Origin: Candidatus Omnitrophota bacterium
GTDB taxonomy: Bacteria > Omnitrophota > Gorgyraeia > Aquiviventales > Aquiviventaceae
Assembly (NCBI GenBank): GCA_016206725.1
Contig: JACQRA010000005.1
Coordinates: 1 to 21,555 of the forward strand
Direction of reading: 5' to 3'
Length of the DNA: 21,555 nucleotides
Shown one piece after another: positions 7,924-15,855 of this stretch. Made by a program: the position numbers and the translations under genes. Each line of letters starts with the position of its first letter. Position 1 is the first letter of the stretch. The notes below the pieces were generated by a model, which had not been told where the DNA came from, made no database searches, and worked only from the letters and a program-made list of their open reading frames with translations.

Positions 7924-8301
7924 TAGGCGGACGGTGTCCCGTTCGTAGTTCGCCATGGTCCGGCTGTTGCGCGCCACGGCAAACACGATCGAGTCCTCGG
8001 TAAACTCCATGATGTGCTCGTACCTCGGCGGGGTATAAAAGAGCTGCCCCGGCTCGATCACCCATCGTTGATAGGCTCCGCTCTCTCCGACCGGCCGATG
8101 GGAATAGATCATGCGGCCCTGTTGCAACCAACAATAGTGAAAGTCCGTCTTGTGATAGTGGTTGCCGCGCACCGCGCCCTTCTTCGAGGTCATGACGAGC
8201 GCGCTGCCAAATGGTCCGTCAATCAGATTCTGAATCGCCCCCCGTTCGTCCACAAACGGCGGACGCAGCGGCACAATCGCCTCACCGATCTGGGATTCCA
8301 T
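7912..8301 (-). CDS. Cupin sugar-nucleotide epimerase-like protein (RmlC/WxcM-like)
   Basis: A 129-residue single cupin domain. The first cupin motif holds HYH (48-50) and His55, followed by Gly62, with a second motif around PGQLFYTPPRYEH (84-96). A polar N-terminal strand FVDERGAI resembles the start of dTDP-4-keto-6-deoxyglucose 3,5-epimerases and 3,4-ketoisomerases. The likely role is epimerising or isomerising a keto-sugar nucleotide before or after C-methylation. It is shorter than classical RmlC (known, about 180 residues), so ketoisomerase-type or other small cupins remain possible. The ATG at 8301 has AAGGAG about 10 bases upstream. It overlaps the end of the fucose-synthase-like gene by 20 bases and the next gene by ATGA. 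The last residues come from a repeat. Confidence 0.85.
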   Translation of the reverse strand: MESQIGEAIVPLRPPFVDERGAIQNLIDGPFGSALVMTSKKGAVRGNHYHKTDFHYCWLQQGRMIYSHRPVGESGAYQRWVIEPGQLFYTPPRYEHIMEFTEDSIVFAVARNSRTMANYERDTVRLQHR

Positions 8302-9229
8302 GGCGGAGTGTCTCCTTTGGCTGTGGGGCGTGCTCCAACTCCCATTGGATTGTTGTGGCCAATCCCACCTCTTTCGGCGTCCAGACCATGTCGGGAAACC
8401 GACGCTTCAATCGCTCAACCACCAAGCACTTCGACCTGGCGCCGACATAGCGCGCCGTGTCAAAGCGGATCGCCTCAAGCGGGTAGCCAACCTGCTCACA
8501 GATCCACGCGGCGAACTGCCGACTGGTAAACTCCTCCCCCGCCCCCACATTGACCACCTCGTTGGAACAGGTCTCGGCCAACGTGATGAGACAGCGGACG
8601 ACGTCGTCCAGGTAGACGATCTCGCGCCGCTGAGTGCCGTCCCCCCACAGGACGACGGGCTCGCCGGTCGTTTTGCCGCGGATGATCTTCCGAATCAGAT
8701 CCATGATGAAGTGGGCTTGGCGTCCATCCTGGTGATAGCCGGGACCGTAGAGTGTGGAGGGAACCACGTGCAGGTACGACAATCCAAACTGATCGCGCAG
8801 TGCCCGCTGGCCGGCGTAGAGCATCCGCTTGGTCATCGCGTAGACGAACAGCTCAGCGATCGGCTCGCCTTGCAGGTAATAGTCCTCGCTCAACGGCAAC
8901 TTGGGATCGTAGGCGCAGCTCGCCCCCATCGTGATGAGCTTGGCCTGGGGTTGATGGCGCTGCCACCACGTGAGTATGTTGGTGTTCATCTGTTGGTTGA
9001 CGATCCATTGCTCCCCTTGATGGGACAGGCAGAAGTCCCCGGCCTGCGTCCATGCGGCCAAGTGGTAGATCTGGTCATAGCGCCGAGCGTTGAATCGCTC
9101 AAGACTGCCCGGCACGCGCAGGTCGCAGGTCTTGGAGGAGACTCCAATGACGTCGTGCCCTCGCTCTTTCAACGCCGCGCACAGCGCCGTCCCCAAGAAT
9201 CCGGTGGCACCCGTCACGAAGATGTGCAT
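8282..9229 (-). CDS. NAD(P)-dependent sugar reductase/epimerase, GDP-fucose-synthase-like
   Basis: A 315-residue extended short-chain dehydrogenase. The nucleotide loop is GATGFLG (7-13). The catalytic Ser region is GASCAYDP (102-109), followed by Tyr130 and Lys134 in YAMTK. The SCxY form and overall length resemble GDP-L-fucose synthase, which performs 3,5-epimerisation and 4-reduction of a 4-keto-6-deoxy sugar nucleotide. A related 4-ketoreductase such as RmlD type is the alternative. ATG at 9229 begins the Rossmann strand directly (MHIFVTGATG); a longer frame to 9319 adds an unrelated Arg/Pro-rich leader overlapping the upstream methyltransferase. The real start overlaps that gene by 16 bases. 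Placement between two C-methyltransferases suggests final reduction of a branched keto-sugar. Confidence 0.88.
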   Translation of the reverse strand: MHIFVTGATGFLGTALCAALKERGHDVIGVSSKTCDLRVPGSLERFNARRYDQIYHLAAWTQAGDFCLSHQGEQWIVNQQMNTNILTWWQRHQPQAKLITMGASCAYDPKLPLSEDYYLQGEPIAELFVYAMTKRMLYAGQRALRDQFGLSYLHVVPSTLYGPGYHQDGRQAHFIMDLIRKIIRGKTTGEPVVLWGDGTQRREIVYLDDVVRCLITLAETCSNEVVNVGAGEEFTSRQFAAWICEQVGYPLEAIRFDTARYVGARSKCLVVERLKRRFPDMVWTPKEVGLATTIQWELEHAPQPKETLRHGIPDR

Positions 9230-10452
9230 GCGACACCCAGCTTCGTGGGGAAATAGAACTCGACCCCTCGGGCGACATCCTGCGCGTGTCGCGCCAGGAT
9301 CTCCTCTCGGAAATTCCACGCCAACACGTAGTAGACATCCGGGGGCTGTTTCAGCTCATCTTCAAGCCTGACGGGGATGTGCGACCCCGGCGCGTAGAGA
9401 CCCCGGCGGAGCGGATTGCGTTCCACCAAACACTCGATGAGGTCCGGGCCGATGCCAAAATAGTTCAGCCGCGTGTTGCCCTTGGCGGGGGCTCCAAGCC
9501 CGTAGATGCGCCGGCCCTCCTGCTTGATCCGCTTCAGCGTGGCGAGATCATCTTCCTTCATGCGCTCGATGCGCTTGGCAAATTCCTGGTAGGTCGGAAA
9601 CGTGTTGGTGCGGTCGGCTTGCTCCTTCCGCCGCAGCTCCTGGAGTCGTGGGGTTGGCAGCCGCGCGCCCTGATGCCCGGCAAAGGCGATCACGGAACCA
9701 CCGTGGATCGGGTCCACATACGCATCAAACACCGCCAACCCGTGCCGATTCAGCAGCCCCTCAACCGCTTCGATGGTGTAGTAGACCAGATGTTCGTGGT
9801 AGATTTGGTCGAAGGCCCCTTCCTCGACAATGGATTTCATGTAGAGGAATTGGATAACGAACACGCCGTCATCCCGCAGCGCCTCGCGAATGCCGTCGGT
9901 CGCCGAGTGCAATTCCTCCAAATGGAAGAAGACACCGGCCGCCGCGATGACATGGAAACGACGGGCGATGCGCCGTACCGTGTCGAGATTGAAGAACGCT
10001 TGAACGGTCTCGATACCTTTTTCCATGGCGATGCGCGCAGGGGTCTTCGCGGACTCCACACCGAGGACATCGTAGCCCAGCGCCTGGAAACATTGCAGCT
10101 GCGTGCCGTCGTTCGAGCCGATATCGAGCACCGATTTGCCAGGCACATCGTGGAAGAATCTCGCATCTACGTCCTCAGCGACCTTGCGGAAATGTTGCGT
10201 GAGCGTCTTGGTGACACCGGTCAGGTAGGTGTGATCCCCAAACATGACTTCCTTGGGCACGGTGTAATCGAGCTGTGCCGTGCGGCAGCGCTCGCAAAAG
10301 ACGACCCGAAGCGGGTAGACCGGTTCGGCGCCGACTTCTTCAGGTCGAAGAAAATGGTTGCACCAGGGTTGCCGGCCCAAGTCAATCGCCGGCGCGAGAG
10401 CGGAGGCATCACAGATACGGCACGTCCTGCGTGGTCCTGTGTCAGCGGCCAT
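9214..10452 (-). CDS. Sugar C-methyltransferase, class I SAM-dependent (second paralog)
   Basis: A 412-residue protein with the same three-part layout as the gene at 6632-7915. Zinc-site cysteines are at 11, 14, 53 and 56. The SAM-binding motif is DIGSNDGTQL (110-119), and the C-terminal domain contains GAPAKG and APGSHIP. The TylC3/NovU-type family methylates a carbon of a keto-sugar nucleotide. A GTG three bases upstream of the chosen ATG is also possible; AAGGA stands 8 bases before the ATG. The gene overlaps the upstream CgeB-like gene by 11 bases and the downstream reductase by 16. Because the two paralogs are strongly diverged, they may act on different sugars or carbons rather than being a recent duplication. 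Confidence 0.92.
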   Translation of the reverse strand: MAADTGPRRTCRICDASALAPAIDLGRQPWCNHFLRPEEVGAEPVYPLRVVFCERCRTAQLDYTVPKEVMFGDHTYLTGVTKTLTQHFRKVAEDVDARFFHDVPGKSVLDIGSNDGTQLQCFQALGYDVLGVESAKTPARIAMEKGIETVQAFFNLDTVRRIARRFHVIAAAGVFFHLEELHSATDGIREALRDDGVFVIQFLYMKSIVEEGAFDQIYHEHLVYYTIEAVEGLLNRHGLAVFDAYVDPIHGGSVIAFAGHQGARLPTPRLQELRRKEQADRTNTFPTYQEFAKRIERMKEDDLATLKRIKQEGRRIYGLGAPAKGNTRLNYFGIGPDLIECLVERNPLRRGLYAPGSHIPVRLEDELKQPPDVYYVLAWNFREEILARHAQDVARGVEFYFPTKLGVACTSS

Positions 10453-11455
10453 CACCGATGTCCTTCCACTCCAAGCCGAGTTTCTCGGCCATGATCTTGG
10501 CTCGATGGGCCATGGTGTGATGTTGGAGGATAAATTGGCGGGCGCCGCGCACCTTGGCGGCGCGCTCCTCAGGATGGGCGAGGTAGTAGCGGATTTTCTC
10601 TTCCAAGTCCTTGCCTCCCTCGGTAAAGACGACGTAGTCCTTGAGACACGTCAGCGAGGGCAGGTAATCGGAGATGACGAACGCCTCGCAGGCGAGGATG
10701 CTCAGCGGCCGCGAGACCATGTTGTCTTCTTCATGGTGAAAGAAGCCATGGATCGACAGGCAGATGTGGGACGAGGCGTAGAGCGATGGCCCCAGCCTCG
10801 CCGGCAGGCGTCCGCGGGCGAATGCCCGCAACGCCGGCGGCTCGGCTTGCTCCCACTCGCATCCCCAAATACCAAACCGAAAGGAGGTGGCTGGCAGCAC
10901 ATACCTCGTCAAGAGTTCAGGAGGGCGGCTGCCGCGAAAGTAGTTCCCAAGAAACGACACCTCGCACCGCAGACGCGCATCAGGGGGCACGGGGCGAAAA
11001 AGCCGTTCATCCTCGCATGGCACGGGCAGATAGATCACTTGGCGGTGCTGCGCACAGGGACGAGCCGATGCGCAGAAGATCGTCTCGTAGCGCTCCAGCA
11101 ATTGAGGAATGCGATTCGCCCACCCGGCGAATCCCAACCACATCACGCGCCTCGACCGCGAGCCGGGGGGCAGCGGATAGTCCGGCGACATCACGATCAG
11201 CAGATCCGCCTGCAGGCGAGACGCATCCTTCGCATCGTAGAACCGCCACGATCGAATCTCCGGGCAGTGCGCAAACAACTCTTCGCCGAGACGAACCGCC
11301 AGCCACTCATCGCCGGCCACCTGCATGAACGGGCTGAATCGAGAGATGCGGTGATTGTGGCAGATGCCAAGAGCAATTGTCCCGCTTCGACGACGCCGGC
11401 CTTCACGAACGGCCCGGCGCAACACCCACTGCGTCAGCTTCCTGGCGATCTTCAT
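10442..11455 (-). CDS. CgeB-like glycosyltransferase (GT-B, glycosyl transferase group 1 type)
   Basis: A 337-residue protein. The middle has VSFLGNYFRGSRP, and the C-terminal half has SIHGFFHHEEDNMVSRPL followed by an acidic helix and ACEAFVISDY. This resembles the donor-binding half of CgeB/Glyco_trans_1_2 proteins, with the typical tail of a helix ending in HTMAHRAK. The likely role is sugar transfer in glycan assembly. ATG at 11455 overlaps the stop of the fused GT2 gene as ATGA; an earlier frame to 11518 would overlap that gene by 67 bases. Donor and acceptor are unknown. A second, shorter CgeB-like gene is at 19137-20063. Confidence 0.82.
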   Translation of the reverse strand: MKIARKLTQWVLRRAVREGRRRRSGTIALGICHNHRISRFSPFMQVAGDEWLAVRLGEELFAHCPEIRSWRFYDAKDASRLQADLLIVMSPDYPLPPGSRSRRVMWLGFAGWANRIPQLLERYETIFCASARPCAQHRQVIYLPVPCEDERLFRPVPPDARLRCEVSFLGNYFRGSRPPELLTRYVLPATSFRFGIWGCEWEQAEPPALRAFARGRLPARLGPSLYASSHICLSIHGFFHHEEDNMVSRPLSILACEAFVISDYLPSLTCLKDYVVFTEGGKDLEEKIRYYLAHPEERAAKVRGARQFILQHHTMAHRAKIMAEKLGLEWKDIGDGR

Positions 11456-13380
11456 GATGGGTTCTGGTGGCCGAGATGACGCTCCCAATACTTCGCCCAG
11501 GTCAGCCAATGACTCCAACTGAACAGGATGCTGAAGAGCAGGCCGATGGTGCCCTCACGGTAGGCCTGTTTTTTGACGTACAGCTTCCAGAAAATCTTCA
11601 CGGGCTTGACGAGGAGATGGTAGAGGAGTTCCCGGTCGTTGAGGTGCGTGCGCGGCGCATCCAAGACGGCGGACTCCACCGACGAATAAAAATTCGTCCG
11701 ATCAATGACCTGGGCCAATGTCTGATAGGGATAGTGTTCGACGGGGGCCTCGCAGCGACCGATCGTCCCCTCCACCCGCAACGTCTCATGCACACTGTGA
11801 CCTACGTAGCGTCCCGCCGCTCGGCGAAAGAACTTGGTGCCCCAGTCGTTCCATCCGCCGTAGCGAACCGCATGCCCGAGAAACCAGTTGTGGCGGCGGA
11901 TCTGGAAGGCATTCGCGGCAGGGCGCGTTCCAAGGAGGAGCTGGATCTCCCGCCGGAGAGCCGCGGGTACTCGCTCATCGGCATCCATCTGAAGAATCCA
12001 TTCGCTGGTCGCCTGTGCCATGCCAAGGTTGCGCTGGGTGTCAAAATCCCCGTGCGACGCGCGGGACACCACGCGCGCCCCCAGGGACTGCGCAATCGGC
12101 ACGGTCTCATCCGTGCTTTCATCATCCACCACGATGCGCTCATCGGCCCAGGCCACGGTCTTGAGGCAGTCGGCGAGTTGGCGCGCTTCGTTCTTGGCAA
12201 TCACCACCACCGCGAGTCGCTCCTGTCTGGCTGATCGTTCAAGGTACCAATCAAGTTCTCGGGCAATCGCTGGACAGGTGGCGAACGACCCAAACACCGG
12301 TAGGCCGTGGAGCCAGCGGCTCCGTTCAAAGGCACGCCGGTGTCGCGCGGAGAGGACGATCAACCCGTTGAGACGCTTGGATCCGCTTTTCCCTCGATAG
12401 CTCGCGAACAGCGCCGCACATTGAAGCCGTGCGATCCCCGGCCCAGTCCTCGAGGAGAGGAAGCTCACCTTGAGGTTGGCGTGTTCGATCCCCAACCGAG
12501 TCCAACCACCTCTGAGACGATCCCTCCTTCCAATCACAAACAGATGGAGGTGGATGCCTAAGCGCGCCAGCCCACGGAGGACGTAGAAGCACTCGGCAGC
12601 GTGTGGGTCCGTCACCTGTTGCTCATCACAGACGACCGCCAGATGGCGAGGAGGCCCCCAGCGCTCCTCGAAGATCTGGCGCGTTCGAGGCCGTTCTTGC
12701 CGCCAGTATCCTTCGACCGTATTGATGGTGACGTTCTCCCAATGATACACAAACGCCCCGGTCGCCTGGACGCAGAGAAACCCTGCGAGGGCCGCCCGGC
12801 GACTGAAATCCGAATCATCCATCCCGCCGGTCGCATAGACCTCATCCAGCAGACCGATGCGTTCGATGACGTCCCGTCGAACCAGCAGACAGGCGCCGTT
12901 GCATTCTCCCACCTCTCGATACGATGTCTCCCTTGCGTGCCGCCGCTGAGCCACCCGCCGCTGAAACATCGCGGGGGTTTCATGATGCAATTTCCAGGAG
13001 GGGTTCAACAACCCGATGCGCGGATTGGCCGCGGCCACGCGCAACATCTCTGAGAGCCACCCATCACACAACACCAGGTCATTGTTCAGCCAGCAGACGA
13101 AGGGGGCTGTTGACCACCGAATGCCCTGGTTGACCGCCCGCACCCATCCGAAATTCTGTTCATTGCAGAGCAACTCCACGCGAGGATGTTGGGCTTGAAA
13201 CGCTCTCAGGGCGTCGATGACCTCCGGCTTGCTCGCGTTATCCACGATCAGCAGGTGATAGTCCACCTCTGCGTCGCGCAGGCTCCTGAGCAAACTCTCA
13301 AGGCAGGCTCTCGTGTAGTCGAGGTTGTTCCACGAGACCAGAATCACGTCGCACCGCAAGCGGCCGGTCGTATGGTTCAT
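11452..13380 (-). CDS. Double GT2 glycosyltransferase with a middle alpha/beta segment
   Basis: A 642-residue multidomain protein. Residues 1-245 form a GT2 (GT-A fold) domain of rhamnosyltransferase type with VDNAS (47-51) and NND (99-101, the DxD-equivalent). Residues about 250-385 are a middle segment (DEQQVTDPHAAECFYVL and on) that resembles the front part of a GT4/GT-B N-terminal domain, without a visible donor-binding half. Residues 386-642 form a WaaE/KdtX-like GT2 domain with VVIAKNEA (392-399), DDESTDET (419-426) and DADER (466-470), ending in the family tail. It could add two successive sugars. ATG 13380 overlaps the preceding stop as ATGA; the longer frame to 13428 adds only antiframe residues. 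Confidence 0.9.
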   Translation of the reverse strand: MNHTTGRLRCDVILVSWNNLDYTRACLESLLRSLRDAEVDYHLLIVDNASKPEVIDALRAFQAQHPRVELLCNEQNFGWVRAVNQGIRWSTAPFVCWLNNDLVLCDGWLSEMLRVAAANPRIGLLNPSWKLHHETPAMFQRRVAQRRHARETSYREVGECNGACLLVRRDVIERIGLLDEVYATGGMDDSDFSRRAALAGFLCVQATGAFVYHWENVTINTVEGYWRQERPRTRQIFEERWGPPRHLAVVCDEQQVTDPHAAECFYVLRGLARLGIHLHLFVIGRRDRLRGGWTRLGIEHANLKVSFLSSRTGPGIARLQCAALFASYRGKSGSKRLNGLIVLSARHRRAFERSRWLHGLPVFGSFATCPAIARELDWYLERSARQERLAVVVIAKNEARQLADCLKTVAWADERIVVDDESTDETVPIAQSLGARVVSRASHGDFDTQRNLGMAQATSEWILQMDADERVPAALRREIQLLLGTRPAANAFQIRRHNWFLGHAVRYGGWNDWGTKFFRRAAGRYVGHSVHETLRVEGTIGRCEAPVEHYPYQTLAQVIDRTNFYSSVESAVLDAPRTHLNDRELLYHLLVKPVKIFWKLYVKKQAYREGTIGLLFSILFSWSHWLTWAKYWERHLGHQNPS

Positions 13381-14159
13381 CCGGTTGGCCCCTGCTCGGC
13401 CCGACTCAACTCCCAATACTTGGCCCACTTCAAGAACTCGACACCGGCAAAGAAGACGGCAAACACCACTCCATGCATCCCTTCTCGAAATCCGCCTTTT
13501 TTGACGTAACTCTTCCAGAACGTCTTGAACGGTTTCTTCACGAGCAGGCGACGGGCTTCGCGGTCACTGAGGGGACCGTGCGTGTGGAGCAGCTCTTGAG
13601 CGGCAAGGGACGTATAGCGGTTCTGACGCGCGAGAAAGCCGGTTAAGTCTCCGCACGGATGGTGCTCGACATCGACATCCAGTTGCCCGATGGTTCCCTG
13701 CATCACGGGACGCTCGTGGACCAATCCTTCATAGCGCACCGCGTCTCGACGGACGAGGTTCGGAAGATAATGGTGCCATCCCCCATGGCGCATGAAGCGG
13801 CCCAGTAAGTAGCTCTTTCGACGAAACTTGAAGGCTGCATGAGACGTGGGGTTCCTCAACATCTGTTCGACAGCCGCTTGGAATACCGGTGTCACCACAT
13901 CATCGGCGTCGATCTGCAGCACCCACTCGCCGACGGCGCGCTCCATGCCGAGATTGCGCTCCACGGCAAAGCTGCCCTCAAACGGATGCGCAATCACGCG
14001 GGCCCCGAATTGACGGCAGATCTCGACCGTTCGGTCGGTGCTCATCCCGTCGACCACAATGATGTCATCCGCCCACCGCACGCTTTCCAGGCATCGCGCG
14101 ATGCGGGCTTCTTCGTTCTTTGTCAGAATGACGACGGAAAGGCGCGCCCGTTCACCCAT
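13377..14159 (-). CDS. WaaE/KdtX-like GT2 glycosyltransferase, single domain
   Basis: A 260-residue GT-A fold glycosyltransferase. VVILTKNEEARI is at the N-terminus, followed by VDGMSTDRT for nucleotide binding and DADD as the metal-binding motif. The family C-terminal tail KTFWKSYVKKGGFREG is present. Family members add glucose or similar residues to the LPS inner core, but this does not fix the sugar here. ATG 14159 overlaps the upstream stop by 8 bases (ATGGGTGA). An in-frame ATG at 14189 is the alternative and would add a basic leader. It is closely related to the domains of the neighbouring fusion genes, indicating expansion within this cluster. Confidence 0.9.
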   Translation of the reverse strand: MGERARLSVVILTKNEEARIARCLESVRWADDIIVVDGMSTDRTVEICRQFGARVIAHPFEGSFAVERNLGMERAVGEWVLQIDADDVVTPVFQAAVEQMLRNPTSHAAFKFRRKSYLLGRFMRHGGWHHYLPNLVRRDAVRYEGLVHERPVMQGTIGQLDVDVEHHPCGDLTGFLARQNRYTSLAAQELLHTHGPLSDREARRLLVKKPFKTFWKSYVKKGGFREGMHGVVFAVFFAGVEFLKWAKYWELSRAEQGPTG

Positions 14160-15855
14160 GGACGGCAGCCGCGGGCGCGTTCTTGTCATGGGAGAGTTCC
14201 CGGTACTTGGCAAAACTCGCCAGTTGATAGAACGCGGCGAAAGACGCGACGGTCAGGCCCAGCATCCCGTCGCGGAAGCCGCCTTTGAGAAAGAAGGCGC
14301 GAATCTTGCGATCCCCGGTGCGCCAGAGGGCGTGCGCGAGGCTCATGCGGCGGCCCTGACGATGCCATTTCGTCGCCTCGAGACTCGTCTGGCGGTTGAC
14401 CGTGGCAAAAAAATCTTCGATGTCTCGGTAGGAATAGTGCCACAACGGCTCATGGAGCGAGCCCCATCCCTCCTGCACATCGGCCTTGGGGTGCACCTCG
14501 GCCTCTTCGTAGCGAAAGCGATCCTTCCGAAACAGCTTCAACTGCGCGCTCGGATACCATCCGCCGTGACGAACCCAGCGCGAGCCGATAAAGGTCTTGC
14601 GGGGGATTTCATAGCCGTTCCACTTGGGGTTGTTCGTGACCGCTGCCACAATCTCATCCTGCAAGGCTGGTGTCACGCGTTCATCCGCATCGAGACTCAA
14701 GACCCAAGGCTGGCTCGCCTGCGCATACGCCCAGTTGCGATGGCGGCCTTCGTTGTCCATGCGCCGGCGCAGCACCCGGGCGCCGAGGGATTCGGCGAGG
14801 GCCACCGTGTCATCGGTGCTCTCGTCGTCGATGACGAGAATTTCTTTGGCCCATCGGACCGTCTCGATGCAGTCCGGCAGTTGCGCGGCCTCGTTCTTGG
14901 CGAGGATGACGACAGAGACCGGAGCCTGCCGCCCGCCTGCTGAGGTCGGGGTACCGAGTCGACCGGACGCTTCGCTCCGCCCCAGCGTGGCTCCGCTCGC
15001 TCGGCTCTCCGGCCATCGCTCGTCCCTCGCATCCGCTCGGGACACCGTGCCCGCTCCGGCCATCGAGACGCCGGTCTCACGGTACCCCTCCCCGCCGGCG
15101 GGCTGCGAGTGAGTCAGTTCCCAGTATTTTAAGTATGTGAGCCATTGGTACCAGCCTTGGTAGAAGGCCATCATGAAGCCGATAAATCCTTCCCGCCAAC
15201 CCTGCTTGCGGATCCAGGCGCGAAGGAATCGGTCGAGCGTCTTTCGCATGGCTTCAGCCAGCGAGGCCCGACGGCCATCGCTCACCCACTTGCGCGCCTC
15301 AAACGTCGTGTGCCGATTGAGCTTCTCGAAACATTCCGTGAAATCGCGATACCCCAGATGAATGATGTTACCCTTCAATCGTCCCTCAGGCCATGGCATG
15401 AACGCTCGAGGATGCACGAGGGTTTCTTCGTATCGGAAGCGATCTTTGCGGAAGAGTCGGAGCTTCTCCGCCGGATACCATCCGCCGTATCGAAGCCAGT
15501 GGGTTCCGAGATGGTTTTGAATCGGGATGATCGCCCCATTCCATGGCGGCTCGGATTGCAAACACCCCCTGATTTCTTCCGCCAGCTCAGGCGTCACCCG
15601 CTCATCCGCATCGAGGCTGAGCACCCAGAGGTGCTTGGCCTGCGCATACGCCCAGTTGCGATGCGCGCCTTCGTTGTCCATGCGGCGGCGCAAGACCTTC
15701 GCGCCGAGGGATTCGGCGAGGGCGACGGTGTTGTCGGTGCTCTCGTCATCAATGACGAGCCGCTCGTCAGCCCATGCCACACTCTCCAGGCACTGGCGGA
15801 TGTGCTCCGCTTCATTTTTCGTGAGGATCACGACGGAAAGCGAGAGTCGGTTCAT
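14152..15855 (-). CDS. Tandem-fused WaaE-like GT2 glycosyltransferase with two homologous domains
   Basis: A 567-residue protein made of two full WaaE/KdtX-like GT2 domains in direct tandem. The first (1-250) has VVILTKNEAE, DDEST (37-41) and DADER (82-86). The second (312-567) has VVILAKNEAA, DDEST (344-348) and DADER (389-393). A linker of about 60 residues (251-311), rich in Ala, Gly, Arg and Ser, separates them. Both domains keep all catalytic motifs, so both may be active and add two like sugars in turn. Catalytic segments are nearly identical at DNA level (14717-14838 against 15638-15759), showing recent duplication or gene conversion. ATG 15855 overlaps the upstream stop as ATGA; the longer frame to 16152 is antiframe to the previous gene. 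Confidence 0.93.
   Translation of the reverse strand: MNRLSLSVVILTKNEAEHIRQCLESVAWADERLVIDDESTDNTVALAESLGAKVLRRRMDNEGAHRNWAYAQAKHLWVLSLDADERVTPELAEEIRGCLQSEPPWNGAIIPIQNHLGTHWLRYGGWYPAEKLRLFRKDRFRYEETLVHPRAFMPWPEGRLKGNIIHLGYRDFTECFEKLNRHTTFEARKWVSDGRRASLAEAMRKTLDRFLRAWIRKQGWREGFIGFMMAFYQGWYQWLTYLKYWELTHSQPAGGEGYRETGVSMAGAGTVSRADARDERWPESRASGATLGRSEASGRLGTPTSAGGRQAPVSVVILAKNEAAQLPDCIETVRWAKEILVIDDESTDDTVALAESLGARVLRRRMDNEGRHRNWAYAQASQPWVLSLDADERVTPALQDEIVAAVTNNPKWNGYEIPRKTFIGSRWVRHGGWYPSAQLKLFRKDRFRYEEAEVHPKADVQEGWGSLHEPLWHYSYRDIEDFFATVNRQTSLEATKWHRQGRRMSLAHALWRTGDRKIRAFFLKGGFRDGMLGLTVASFAAFYQLASFAKYRELSHDKNAPAAAVHG

Noticed and set aside
7916..8134. Longer start for the first C-methyltransferase
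   Set aside because: It would overlap more than half of the cupin gene; the ATGA junction at 7915 fits the other gene junctions.
14152..15855. Assembly artefact explaining the doubled GT2 domains
   Set aside because: The two halves differ throughout outside the short similar segment and both are intact, so they are real paralogous domains rather than a misassembled duplicate.
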